Source of the DNA: an uncultured Lachnospiraceae bacterium
GTDB lineage: Bacteria > Bacillota > Clostridia > Lachnospirales > Lachnospiraceae
DNA length: 64,000 nt
Direction of reading: 5' to 3'
Assembly (NCBI GenBank): GCA_947627365.1
Contig: CANQVT010000003.1
Span: 1-64,000, forward strand
Shown: positions 35,573-44,249 of the stretch, piece after piece
How the letters are laid out: every line of letters starts with the position of its first letter
Numbering within the stretch: position 1 is the stretch's first letter
Notes under the pieces: generated by a model
Database searches by the model: none
Told to the model about the DNA's origin: nothing
What the model saw: the letters and a program-made list of their open reading frames with translations, nothing else
Translations under genes and position numbers: made by a program

Positions 35573-36751
35573 ATGAATTACTTCGAATTTACCAATCCGA
35601 CCAAACTGTGCTCCGGCAAAGGAGCGCTTGACAATCTCGCATACGAGCTGGAGATGCTCGACGCGAAGAATCCGATGATCTTAAGCGACGCGATGCTGGA
35701 GCAGCTCGGCACGCTGAAGCTTGTGACGGACGCGCTCGGGGAGATGCACATCGGGCGCATCTTCACGGATATTCCGCGCGACAGCAGCGTGGAGGTCGTG
35801 AACCGGATCGCGAAGGAATACCGTGACTTTGACTGCGACGCGCTGGTGGCGCTGGGCGGCGGCAGTGTGCTCGACACGGCGAAGGGCGTGCGGCTGCTGA
35901 TCTCGCAGGAGGCGGATGATCTGCTGGAGCTGATGGGCTGCGAGAGCATTCCGCGCGGGAAGAACGTGCCGTTTGTCGCGCTGCCGACGACGGCGGGCAC
36001 CGGGAGCGAGGCGACGGATGTCGCGGTGATCAAAAATGAGGCGAAGCATGTAAAAATGGAATTCATCTCACAACAGCTTCTGCCGGATGTAGCGATTCTG
36101 GATCCGCGCATGACTGCGACGCTGCCGCCGAGGATCACGGCCTCGACCGGTATGGATACTCTGTGCCACGCAATTGAGGCCTACAGCTGTATGCAGAAGA
36201 ACCCGCTCAGCGACGCCTATGCGACGGCTGCGGTTGAGCTGGTCGGGAAGAACCTGATCAAGGCGGTGCGTTTCGGCAAATCGAAAGAGGCGCGCGCTGC
36301 GATGGCGAACGCGAGCTTTTTGGCGGGCGCTGCCTTCTCGAACAGCATGGTCGGCGTGGTGCACGCGATCGGGCACGCGCTCGGCGGCGTCTGCCGCATC
36401 GCGCACGGCGACGCGATGAACATTCTGCTCCCGGCGGGCATGATGTTCAACCGTAATTACTGTAAGGACACATACGCACAGCTGCTGCTCTACCTGGCCG
36501 GGCCGGAGGTCTATCTGAAGACGCCGGAGAACAAGCGGGCCGACCGCATGATCGCGGAGGTACTGAAGCTGCGGCAGCGTCTGAACAAGCTGACTGGTCT
36601 TCCGATGACGCTCAAGGAGGCCGGGGCGGATCCAGCGAAATTCCCGGACGTGGCGCGCACGGCCCTGAATGACGGCGCGGTGATCGTAAATCCGCGGCAG
36701 GTGACTTATGAGGCTGTGTTGAAGATATTGGAAGCGTGCTATGGTGAGTAG
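35573..36751 (+). CDS. Iron-containing alcohol dehydrogenase
   Basis: A 392-residue group III alcohol dehydrogenase that interconverts alcohols and aldehydes with NAD(P)H. The nucleotide-binding GGGSVLDTAKGV is near residue 97-108 and ALPTTAGTGSEATDV follows. The metal ligands lie in DTLCHAIEAY and VHAIGHALGG...IAHGDAMNILLP. The start at 35573 is chosen over an in-frame ATG at 35546 because the family begins with NYFEFTNPT; a GGAGCGAGG site precedes it. With the aldehyde dehydrogenase gene downstream it could form an alcohol/aldehyde/acid pathway. Confidence 0.9.
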   Translation: MNYFEFTNPTKLCSGKGALDNLAYELEMLDAKNPMILSDAMLEQLGTLKLVTDALGEMHIGRIFTDIPRDSSVEVVNRIAKEYRDFDCDALVALGGGSVLDTAKGVRLLISQEADDLLELMGCESIPRGKNVPFVALPTTAGTGSEATDVAVIKNEAKHVKMEFISQQLLPDVAILDPRMTATLPPRITASTGMDTLCHAIEAYSCMQKNPLSDAYATAAVELVGKNLIKAVRFGKSKEARAAMANASFLAGAAFSNSMVGVVHAIGHALGGVCRIAHGDAMNILLPAGMMFNRNYCKDTYAQLLLYLAGPEVYLKTPENKRADRMIAEVLKLRQRLNKLTGLPMTLKEAGADPAKFPDVARTALNDGAVIVNPRQVTYEAVLKILEACYGE

Positions 36752-36848
36752 ATCAATGTTATCAGAACTCAACTGAAGGATAGTGTAGTCACCTGACAAT
36801 GATAGCATGAAAGGAAACAAATAAGATCGAATCAAACAGCCGCACAGG

Positions 36849-36903
36849 GCAGGGACATCTCCGGGAAGGACCTATAGGGGTGTCCACCCGGAGATGTCCC
36901 TGC
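36849..36903. other. 17-bp perfect hairpin between adh and aldehyde dehydrogenase
   Basis: Positions 36849-36865 and 36887-36903 are perfectly complementary around a 21-nt loop. It has no U-run and ends 22 nt before the next ribosome-binding site, so it is more likely an RNA-stability or translation element than a terminator. Confidence 0.6.
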
Positions 36904-36935
36904 ACGTGTGGCGTCCGAATTATATGGAGGTAAGC

Positions 36936-38306
36936 ATGGAGATTGAACATATTGTCACCCGGCAGCGCGCCTACTTCGAGAAGGGCAAGACGCGGAACGT
37001 GGCATGGCGAATCGCTGCGCTGAAAACCCTGAAAAAAGCAATCCTCAGAAACCAGGCAGAGATCGAGGCAGCGCTGCGCGCGGACCTGAATAAATCCGCA
37101 TCGGAGACCTATATGTGCGAGACCGGCATGGTGCTCTCCGAGCTGTCGCACATGATCAGCCATCTGCGCGGCTACGCGAAGAACCGGCGCGTCCTGACGC
37201 CGCTCGCGCAGTTCCACGCGAAGAGCTTTACTTCGCCGGAGCCGTATGGAGTCGTGCTCGTGATGTCACCGTGGAATTATCCGTTTATGCTGGCGCTGGA
37301 GCCTGCCATCGGCGCGCTCGCGGCCGGCAACTGTGTCGTGATCAAGCCGAGCGCGTATTCGCCCGCTACCTCGGATGTAATAGAGAAGATCATCGGCGAG
37401 TGCTTCGCGCCGCATGTCGTCGCGGTCGTCAAGGGCGGGCGTGAGGAAAACACGGCGCTGCTCGAGCAGAAATTTGACTTTATCTTTTTCACGGGCAGCG
37501 TGGCGGTCGGGAAGCTCGTCATGGAGAAGGCGTCCCGCAATCTGACGCCGGTCTGCCTGGAGCTGGGCGGCAAGAGCCCTTGCATCGTGGATAAGAGTGC
37601 GAACATCAGGCTGGCCGCGCGCCGCATCGTCTTCGGCAAGTATCTGAATGTGGGACAGACCTGCGTGGCTCCGGATTATCTTTTCGTCCATGAGCAGGTG
37701 AAAGAGAAGCTTCTGGCGGAGATCAAAAAATGCATCCGGCAGCAGTTTGGCGCGCAGCCGCTCGACAATCCAAATTATGGGCGCATCGTGAACGAGAAGC
37801 ATTTCGACCGTCTGTGCGGACTGCTGCAGTGCGGGAGCGTGTACTGTGGAGGCGAGACGAGGCGGGAGACGCTGCAGATCGCGCCGACTGTGCTCACCGG
37901 GATCTCGCCGTCCGACGCGGTCATGAGGCAGGAGATCTTCGGGCCGATCTTGCCGGTCATGACCTTCCGGGACATCTCGGAGGTTATCACCTACACGACG
38001 AAGCGAGAGAAGCCGCTGGCGCTCTATCTGTTCACAGGCAGCCGTGCCGTTGAGAAAAAAGTATTGAAGTATGTGAGCTTCGGAGGCGGCTGTATCAACG
38101 ACACGATCATCCATCTGGCGACGAGCCGCATGGGCTTCGGAGGAGTCGGCGGCAGCGGGATGGGCAGCTATCACGGCCGCGACAGCTTCGAGCTGTTCAG
38201 CCACCGCAGGAGTATCGTGAAGAAGTACACCTGGATCGATCTGCCGTTCCGCTATCAGCCGTACAGCGGGCTGAAGGATTTTCTGATAAAGCTGTTTTTG
38301 AGATGA
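36936..38306 (+). CDS. Aldehyde dehydrogenase, ALDH3-like
   Basis: A 456-residue NAD(P)-dependent aldehyde dehydrogenase that oxidises aldehydes to acids. MSPWNYPFMLALEPAIGALA is the cofactor-domain signature, the catalytic Glu is in LELGGKSPCIV and the catalytic Cys in NVGQTCVAPDY. The C-terminal GGCINDTIIH and GVGGSGMGSYHG stretches are typical of the ALDH3/fatty aldehyde branch. A TGGAGG site lies 5 nt before the ATG. The response regulator gene follows 10 nt after the stop. Confidence 0.9.
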   Translation: MEIEHIVTRQRAYFEKGKTRNVAWRIAALKTLKKAILRNQAEIEAALRADLNKSASETYMCETGMVLSELSHMISHLRGYAKNRRVLTPLAQFHAKSFTSPEPYGVVLVMSPWNYPFMLALEPAIGALAAGNCVVIKPSAYSPATSDVIEKIIGECFAPHVVAVVKGGREENTALLEQKFDFIFFTGSVAVGKLVMEKASRNLTPVCLELGGKSPCIVDKSANIRLAARRIVFGKYLNVGQTCVAPDYLFVHEQVKEKLLAEIKKCIRQQFGAQPLDNPNYGRIVNEKHFDRLCGLLQCGSVYCGGETRRETLQIAPTVLTGISPSDAVMRQEIFGPILPVMTFRDISEVITYTTKREKPLALYLFTGSRAVEKKVLKYVSFGGGCINDTIIHLATSRMGFGGVGGSGMGSYHGRDSFELFSHRRSIVKKYTWIDLPFRYQPYSGLKDFLIKLFLR

Positions 38307-38316
38307 GGAACAGATC

Positions 38317-40023
38317 ATGCTGAAGATATTTCTCGTGGAGGACGAGGTCGTCATCCGCAACGGAATCAAGAACAACATCCCCTGGGAGCGGGAAGGATTC
38401 ATATTTGCAGGGGAGGCCAGCGATGGAGAGCTGGCCTATCCGCTTATTAAGAAGGAAAAGCCGGACATCCTGATCACGGACATCAAGATGCCGTTCATGG
38501 ACGGGCTCGAGCTGAGCCGCATCGTCAAGAAGGAGCTTCCGCAGATCCGGATCATCATCCTGAGCGGCTACAACGAGTTTGACTACGCGAAGTCCGCGAT
38601 CGACATCGGCGTCACGCAGTACCTGCTGAAGCCGATCAGCTCCGCGAAGCTTCTGGAGGCGGTAAAGGAGGTCGGCGCGCTCATCGAGAAGGAGCGCGAG
38701 CAGGATCGTGTGCTGGAGCAGTACCGGAAGGAGATGAATGAAAATCTTCTTCTGGAGCGGCAGAAGCTCTGGAATGCGCTGATCGCGAACGAGCTGTCCA
38801 CGGCGGAGCTGCTCGAGAGCGGGCAGAAGCTGGGGATGGACTTTACCGCTCCTGCGTATCAGGTGCTCTTGTTCAAGCTGATGCCGGGGGACGCTTCGTC
38901 TGACGCCCAGAGCGGGCAGCTCAGGTTCGAGGCGCCGCGCATTGTCTCTGAGGCAGATTCCGGAGACAGTCCGCGCGACCTGATCGCGGCGTCGGAGCGG
39001 ATCGTGGAGCTCTCGGAGAGCTGGGAGCAGGTGCTGACGATTGACCGGAGCCCGGAGGGCTGGGTCTTTCTGATTAAGGGTGAGTCGGAGGAAGACGCTG
39101 AAGAGCGCCTTGCACAGTGCGTGCGGCAGCTGCAGGCTCTTGTCGGGGAATATCCGGGGATCGAGTATTTCGGCGGCATCGGGATGGCGGTCCGGCGTTT
39201 CCGGGATATCCGGGCTTCCTATCAGGAGGCGGGGAAGGCCTTTGCCGGCCGCTTCTTCACTGAGCCGAACCAGGTGATCCGCCCGGAGGATGTCGCGAGG
39301 CTGCATCAGCGCGGCGATGGAAAGATCGACCTGAGCAGCATGGGTTCCCGCAGGGCAGAGCGCGAGCGGGTGGATCGTTTTCTGAAGAACGGCACGCTTG
39401 AGGAGGTCGACAATTTTCTCGAGGAGTATTTCATCGACGTCGGGGAGCAGAATATTCAGTCTTTGCTGTACCGCCAGTATGTGGTGATGGATCTGTATTT
39501 CTCGGTAGCTGATTTTCTCGGGAATCTGGAGATAAGGACAGAGGAGCTTCCCGCCGAGTACAGGGATATCAATGAGATTGTGGCGGATTCTGTTTCGCTG
39601 CAGGAGACAAAGCAGCGGATCGGCGGACTTTTCACCGAGGCCATGAAGCTGCGCGACAGCAATTCCATGAAGCGTTACAACGCGGTGATCGAGGATGCGC
39701 GGATGTTTATCCGGGAGAATTACCAGCGCGAAGACATGTCGCTGAATACCGTAGCCTCGCAGGTAAACATCAGCCCAAGCTATTTCAGCGCGATCTTCAG
39801 CGCGCAGACCGGGCAGACCTTTGTGGAGTATCTGACCGCGGTGCGTCTCGAGAAGGCGAAGGAGCTGCTGATGTGCTCGAGCCTGCGGACCGCAGAGATC
39901 GGCTACGAGGTGGGGTACAAGGATTCGCATTATTTCAGCTATATATTTAAGAAAGTTGTCGGCTGCAGTCCGACGGAGTATAAGAACCGGCGCACAGACG
40001 GAACAAAGGGCGGTCAGAGCTGA
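38317..40023 (+). CDS. YesN-type response regulator (receiver + AraC HTH)
   Basis: A 568-residue regulator. The receiver domain (about 1-120) has the phospho-acceptor Asp55 in ILITDIKMPF and the Lys in YLLKPI. A long middle region follows, then an AraC-type double helix-turn-helix at the C-terminus (about 465-560, MSLNTVASQVNISPSYFSAIF and IGYEVGYKDSHYFSYIFKK). In this family it activates sugar-uptake genes. Its kinase is most likely the YesM-like protein at 41368-42882, with a binding lipoprotein gene between them. Confidence 0.92.
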   Translation: MLKIFLVEDEVVIRNGIKNNIPWEREGFIFAGEASDGELAYPLIKKEKPDILITDIKMPFMDGLELSRIVKKELPQIRIIILSGYNEFDYAKSAIDIGVTQYLLKPISSAKLLEAVKEVGALIEKEREQDRVLEQYRKEMNENLLLERQKLWNALIANELSTAELLESGQKLGMDFTAPAYQVLLFKLMPGDASSDAQSGQLRFEAPRIVSEADSGDSPRDLIAASERIVELSESWEQVLTIDRSPEGWVFLIKGESEEDAEERLAQCVRQLQALVGEYPGIEYFGGIGMAVRRFRDIRASYQEAGKAFAGRFFTEPNQVIRPEDVARLHQRGDGKIDLSSMGSRRAERERVDRFLKNGTLEEVDNFLEEYFIDVGEQNIQSLLYRQYVVMDLYFSVADFLGNLEIRTEELPAEYRDINEIVADSVSLQETKQRIGGLFTEAMKLRDSNSMKRYNAVIEDARMFIRENYQREDMSLNTVASQVNISPSYFSAIFSAQTGQTFVEYLTAVRLEKAKELLMCSSLRTAEIGYEVGYKDSHYFSYIFKKVVGCSPTEYKNRRTDGTKGGQS

Positions 40024-40121
40024 ATCTGACATTTACAGCTAATACAGGAAAGCAGAGTCCGAAGCACAAGGAAGCCGCGGATGCCTTGCGAATCCGATCC
40101 GGCAGAAAGGAGTGTCCGGAG

Positions 40122-41153
40122 ATGAACAGAATTCAAAAAATGACAGGTCTGGCGGTCACGCTTGGGGCGCTTTTGCTCCTGGCCGGCTGCGGGGCGAAGG
40201 AGCGGAACGGGCAGGAGACGTCCGCTGCGCGGCAGTTTGAGACGGAGATGGACGAGAACCTGATCGCAGTCGGCTTCTCGCAGGTCGGCGCGGAGTCTGA
40301 CTGGCGCGCGGCGAACACCGAGTCGATCCAGTCGGCGCTGACGCCGGAAAACGGTTTCTACCTGATCTATGAGGACGCCCAGCAGAAGCAGGAGAACCAG
40401 TTCAAGGCGATCCGGAATTTCATTCTACAGGAGGTCGATTATATCGTTCTGTCGCCGATCGTCGAGACCGGCTGGGATACGGTGCTCCAGGAGGCGAAGG
40501 ACGCCGGGATCCCGGTGATTCTCGTGGACCGCATGGCACAGGTGGACGAGGAGCTGTACGCCTGCTGGATCGGCGCCGACTTCGAGAGCGAGGGCAGGCG
40601 CGCCGGAGAGTGGCTGGAGCAGTATCTGAAGGAGCAGGGACGCGCGGATGAGGAGATCCATATCGTCACTTTGCAGGGCACTCTGGACTCCAGCGCTCAA
40701 CTTGGGCGCACGAAAGGCTTTGCCGAGGTCATGGGGAAGCATGACAATTGGGATATGCTGGAGATGCGGGACGCAGATTTCACACAGGCCAAAGGGCAGG
40801 AGGTGATGGAGGCGCTTCTGCAGAAGTACGACGACATTGATGTGGTCGTCAGCGAGAATGACAACATGGCCTTCGGCGCGGTGGACGCGATCCATGAAGC
40901 TGGAAGAAGCTGCGGGCTGGACGGCGATATCACGATCCTGTCGTTTGACGCGGTGAACGCGGCGTTCGACGCGATGCTCTCCGGGGAGATCAACGTGAGC
41001 TTTGAGTGTAATCCGCTGCACGGGCCGAAGCTGCAGGAGATTATCCATGCGCTTAACGATGGCAAAAGTGTGGATAAGATTCAGTATATGGAAGAGACTT
41101 ATTTCGACACGAGCATGGATCTGGAAGAGCTGCGGAAGACGCGGGCATACTGA
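40122..41153 (+). CDS. Sugar-binding lipoprotein, probably the sensor-associated paralogue
   Basis: A 343-residue substrate-binding protein of the ribose/galactofuranose (peripla_BP_4) type with a lipobox LLAGC (Cys at about 23). Its core resembles the transporter-linked protein at 43061-44071: ETGWDTVLQEAKDAGIPVILVDR here versus TTGWDTVLQDAQTEGVDVILFDR there. It sits between the regulator and kinase genes, so it probably presents sugar to the kinase rather than to the permease. That role is inferred from context. A GAAAGGAG site precedes the ATG at 40122. Confidence 0.8.
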   Translation: MNRIQKMTGLAVTLGALLLLAGCGAKERNGQETSAARQFETEMDENLIAVGFSQVGAESDWRAANTESIQSALTPENGFYLIYEDAQQKQENQFKAIRNFILQEVDYIVLSPIVETGWDTVLQEAKDAGIPVILVDRMAQVDEELYACWIGADFESEGRRAGEWLEQYLKEQGRADEEIHIVTLQGTLDSSAQLGRTKGFAEVMGKHDNWDMLEMRDADFTQAKGQEVMEALLQKYDDIDVVVSENDNMAFGAVDAIHEAGRSCGLDGDITILSFDAVNAAFDAMLSGEINVSFECNPLHGPKLQEIIHALNDGKSVDKIQYMEETYFDTSMDLEELRKTRAY

Positions 41154-41161
41154 GCGAAACA

Positions 41162-41340
41162 GCAATCACGAACGAATGTGAGTGATGCGGTGCCGCGTGC
41201 CAGTGGCACGCGTTTGGCACCGACCGGAGCGGAGCGTAGACTTTGCGAAGACGTTTTAGGATTGCGGGGCGCTGTGCGCCAGTGACGCACGTTTAGCGCC
41301 GACCGGAGCGGAGCGTAGACTGCGCAGCACGAAGCAATCC
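41162..41340 (+). ncRNA. Tandem two-module structured RNA element between binding protein and kinase genes
   Basis: Two modules 79 nt apart share one fold. Module 1 pairs 41189-41194 with 41216-41221 and 41195-41201 with 41205-41211 (AGT loop, GTTT bulge). Module 2 pairs 41268-41273 with 41295-41300 and 41274-41280 with 41284-41290 (one mismatch, same loop and bulge). The stems differ by compensatory changes. Each module is followed by the same 21-nt tract beginning GACCGGAGCG (41222-41242 and 41301-41321). GGATTGC (41259-41265) can pair either with GCAATC at 41162 or GCAATCC at 41334. I do not recognise the family. Confidence 0.6.
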
Positions 41341-41367
41341 GTGGGCTTTCATCAAAGGGAGACTTAC

Positions 41368-42882
41368 ATGGGAAAAAAGAAATCCTCAATCAAAAAAAGG
41401 CTGAACGGGCTTCTGTTGGTCTGTGTGGTTCCGCTCACGCTCACGGTCGTGTATCTGCTGGTGCTGCTGAACAGCTTCTCGGGTCGCTATGACACGATCG
41501 TGGAGAACATCACGAAAGCGAATGCGTACAACATCAACTTCAAGGAAGATCTGGACTATGTCATGTACATCATCGTGGCAAATTCCGAGCGCGCCGAGGA
41601 GCTGGTGGGAACCGAGCAGCCGAACATCATGATCGACGAGGCGAGAGGCGTGTTCGAGGAGCTGCTGGAGATCGCGGATTCCGACTATGCGCGCAACAGC
41701 CTGCAGCGCATTTTGAAGTGTCTGGACACGTTGGAGAACCGCGTGGATGAGATCGTGGCCGACGCGCTTGTGAGCGGAACCTACGACAAGAACATGGAGC
41801 GCCTGGATTCAAACGTACGTATCCTGACGGAGCTGATTCAGGAGCAGATTCAGCAGTATATCTACTATGAGTCGACGAACCTCGAAAATCTCCGTGAAGG
41901 TATCCGCTCGGATGTGGACGCGGCGATCCGCATTGTCGCAGTGGTTGCCATCCTGATCGTGGCCGGCGCGCTGTTGATCAGCCGCAGGGTGATGGCGAGC
42001 ATCACAAAGCCGATTGAAAATCTATGCCAGATGACGACGCAGGCAGCGGCGGGAGACTTCGAGGTTCGCGCTCAGGAGGACCGGACGGAGGAGATGGAGG
42101 TGTTGAACTCCAGCTTCAACCGCATGGTGGAGCAGATCGGAGATCTGGTCGAGGGCATCCGTGTGGAGCAGGATAATTTGCGTGCAACGGAGCTGAAGCT
42201 TCTGCAGGCGCAGATCAACCCGCATTTCCTGTACAACACGCTTGACACGATCATCTGGCTGGCCGAGTCCGGCGAGAAGGAGCAGGTCGTAAATATGGTT
42301 TCCTCGCTGTCTGACTTTTTTCGGACGACGCTCAGCAAGGGACGCGACTACATTACGGTCGGAGAGGAGGAGGCGCACATCCGCAGCTATCTGGAGATTC
42401 AGCAGTTCCGCTACCAGGATATCCTGGAGTACGAGATTCAGATCCCGGAGGAGCTGCACGGTTATCAGATTCTGAAACTGACGCTGCAGCCGCTTGTCGA
42501 GAATGCCCTGTACCACGGGATCAAGAACAAGCGCGGCCTAGGGCATATCCGAGTCTCCGGTGAGCAGCAGGATGGCCGCCTCGTCTTCATGGTGCAGGAC
42601 GACGGCATGGGAATGGACGAAGAGAAGCTTGCCCAGGTGCGGGAGATCATTCGGGGACGTACAGGCGACCGGCAGATTCCCCCCGGACAGGCGAGCGGTG
42701 CGCAGGCTATGCTCGGACAGGCGGGAAGTCCACAGGAATCCTCTGATCCATCCGGTTTCGGTCTCTTCAATGTGCAGCAGCGGCTCCGGCTCAACTATGG
42801 CTCTGAGTACGGGCTGTCAATCGAGAGTGCGTACGGCGAGGGCACAATGGTCGCTGTGACGATACCGGCAATAAAATATTAA
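41368..42882 (+). CDS. YesM-type sensor histidine kinase
   Basis: A 504-residue membrane kinase. A short basic N-terminus leads to TM1 (about 15-37), an extracellular sensor region (about 38-190), TM2 (about 193-213), a HAMP linker, the His_kinase domain with His286 in AQINPHFLYNTLD and a HATPase_c domain (DDGMGM and GFGLFNVQQRL). There is a Pro/Gly/Ser/Gln-rich insertion of about 30 residues in the ATPase part (about 430-460). The start at 41368 has an AAAGGGAG site. It should phosphorylate the YesN-like protein. Confidence 0.92.
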   Translation: MGKKKSSIKKRLNGLLLVCVVPLTLTVVYLLVLLNSFSGRYDTIVENITKANAYNINFKEDLDYVMYIIVANSERAEELVGTEQPNIMIDEARGVFEELLEIADSDYARNSLQRILKCLDTLENRVDEIVADALVSGTYDKNMERLDSNVRILTELIQEQIQQYIYYESTNLENLREGIRSDVDAAIRIVAVVAILIVAGALLISRRVMASITKPIENLCQMTTQAAAGDFEVRAQEDRTEEMEVLNSSFNRMVEQIGDLVEGIRVEQDNLRATELKLLQAQINPHFLYNTLDTIIWLAESGEKEQVVNMVSSLSDFFRTTLSKGRDYITVGEEEAHIRSYLEIQQFRYQDILEYEIQIPEELHGYQILKLTLQPLVENALYHGIKNKRGLGHIRVSGEQQDGRLVFMVQDDGMGMDEEKLAQVREIIRGRTGDRQIPPGQASGAQAMLGQAGSPQESSDPSGFGLFNVQQRLRLNYGSEYGLSIESAYGEGTMVAVTIPAIKY

Positions 42883-42966
42883 ACATTTTTCACAAAATAT
42901 CTAACCACACAGTCCTGAGACTTCACCGCTGGCAAAAAAAATTACAAAAAATCAAAAGATTCCTCT

Positions 42967-42994
42967 TTGAAATTATGCAACATTGTAGTATAAT
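42967..42994 (+). promoter_or_regulatory. Promoter of the sugar transporter operon
   Basis: TTGAAA (42967-42972), 16-nt spacer, TATAAT (42989-42994), about 65 nt before the binding-protein ATG. A likely target of the YesN-like regulator. Confidence 0.65.
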
Positions 42995-43060
42995 TCGTAA
43001 TATGAAATCGGATGGATTTCATAAATCTATCACGTACATATTATTAAAGGAGGAAATGAA

Positions 43061-44071
43061 ATGAAAAAGAGAATGATTGGATTGGCTCTCGGTGTTGTTA
43101 CAGCTGCTGCTATGTGCATGACGGCGAATGCTGACGAGCTCATCAAAGTAGGTATCATCAACAACGACCCGAACGAGTCCGGCTATCGTACCGCGAACGT
43201 GAAGGATCTGGAGCAGGCTTTCTCTGAGGAGAACGGCTTCGAGGCGAAGACCTTCTACAGCCTGAACAATGACGAGCAGATCGACGCGGCTAAGCAAATG
43301 CTTCAGGATGGCGTAGACTACCTGCTTCTTTCTGCAGCGGCTACCACCGGTTGGGACACGGTTCTTCAGGATGCGCAGACCGAAGGTGTTGATGTAATTC
43401 TGTTTGACCGTACGATCGATGCAGACGAGAGCCTGTATGTAGCTGCAGTTGTCTCCGATATGCCGAAGGAAGGCGAGACCGCTGTTGCATGGCTGGAGAG
43501 TCAGGGACTTGACGCGTACAACATCATCCACATTCAGGGTACGATGGGTTCCGCAGCTCAGGTTGGCCGTTCCGGCGCTCTTGACCAGAAGGTTGCAGAC
43601 AATGACAACTGGAACATCGTAGTACAGCAGACCGCAGATTGGAACCCGGAGACGGCTCAGCAGATCGTACAGTCCGTGATCGCTTCCGGCGATGAGTTCA
43701 ACGTAATCTACGCTGAGAACGACGACATGGCGAAGGGCGCTGTGAAGGCTCTCGACGATGCGGGTATTTCTCATGGCGTAGGCAAGGACGTCATCGTTAT
43801 GGGCTTCGACTGCAACAAGTGGGCTCTCAGAGAGCTGCAGGCCGGCAACTGGAACTACGACGGACAGTGCAACCCGTTCCAGTCCCAGTATCTGATCGAC
43901 ATCATCAACAAGCTCGAGGCTGGCGAGGAGATCACGGAGAAGACCATCTACCTTGAGGAGCAGGGCTTTGACGCTACGACGATCACCGATGAGGATATCG
44001 AGAACTTTGGTATCGGCGAGGACGCTACCGAAGAGGCAGAGACCGAGGCGGAGACGACGGCTGCAGAGTAA
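43061..44071 (+). CDS. ytfQ: Galactofuranose-type ABC transporter substrate-binding protein
   Basis: A 336-residue secreted sugar-binding protein similar to YtfQ. The signal peptide (about 1-24) ends in TANA-DE and has no clear lipobox, which is unusual for a Gram-positive binding protein. The ligand-binding core has IGIINNDPNESGYR-like start, TTGWDTVLQ, GTMGSAAQVGR and AENDDMAKGAVKALDD. The C-terminus is acidic (EEAETEAETTAAE). GGAGGAAATGAA precedes the ATG. A terminator follows, so it is probably made in excess over the membrane parts. Confidence 0.88.
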   Translation: MKKRMIGLALGVVTAAAMCMTANADELIKVGIINNDPNESGYRTANVKDLEQAFSEENGFEAKTFYSLNNDEQIDAAKQMLQDGVDYLLLSAAATTGWDTVLQDAQTEGVDVILFDRTIDADESLYVAAVVSDMPKEGETAVAWLESQGLDAYNIIHIQGTMGSAAQVGRSGALDQKVADNDNWNIVVQQTADWNPETAQQIVQSVIASGDEFNVIYAENDDMAKGAVKALDDAGISHGVGKDVIVMGFDCNKWALRELQAGNWNYDGQCNPFQSQYLIDIINKLEAGEEITEKTIYLEEQGFDATTITDEDIENFGIGEDATEEAETEAETTAAE

Positions 44072-44121
44072 TACAGAATTGAGATCCAGCTGTTTAAGAA
44101 AATGAGCTGATTGAAAGAAAA

Positions 44122-44165
44122 AGGCGCAGTGCGGACGACAGGACGTCTGCGCTGCGCCTCTTTTG
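44122..44165 (+). terminator. Intra-operon terminator after ytfQ
   Basis: A 15-bp stem (44122-44136 with 44145-44159, two wobbles) followed by CTCTTTTGT. It probably lets only part of the transcripts reach ytfR. A second imperfect AAAGCC/GGCTTT structure lies at about 44177-44223. Confidence 0.8.
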
Positions 44166-44249
44166 TAATGTAAAGAAAAGCCTTCGGCTTGCTGTGTGCT
44201 TCGCATGCCCGCAGCCGGGCTTTATATGATGAGAAGGAGGGATACGCTG

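Noticed and set aside
38197-40032. Long open frames antisense to GC-rich genes (for example 611 codons opposite yesN, 482 opposite aspS)
   Set aside because: They mirror well-supported genes, lack ribosome-binding sites and show low-complexity Arg/Leu-rich products typical of shadow frames.
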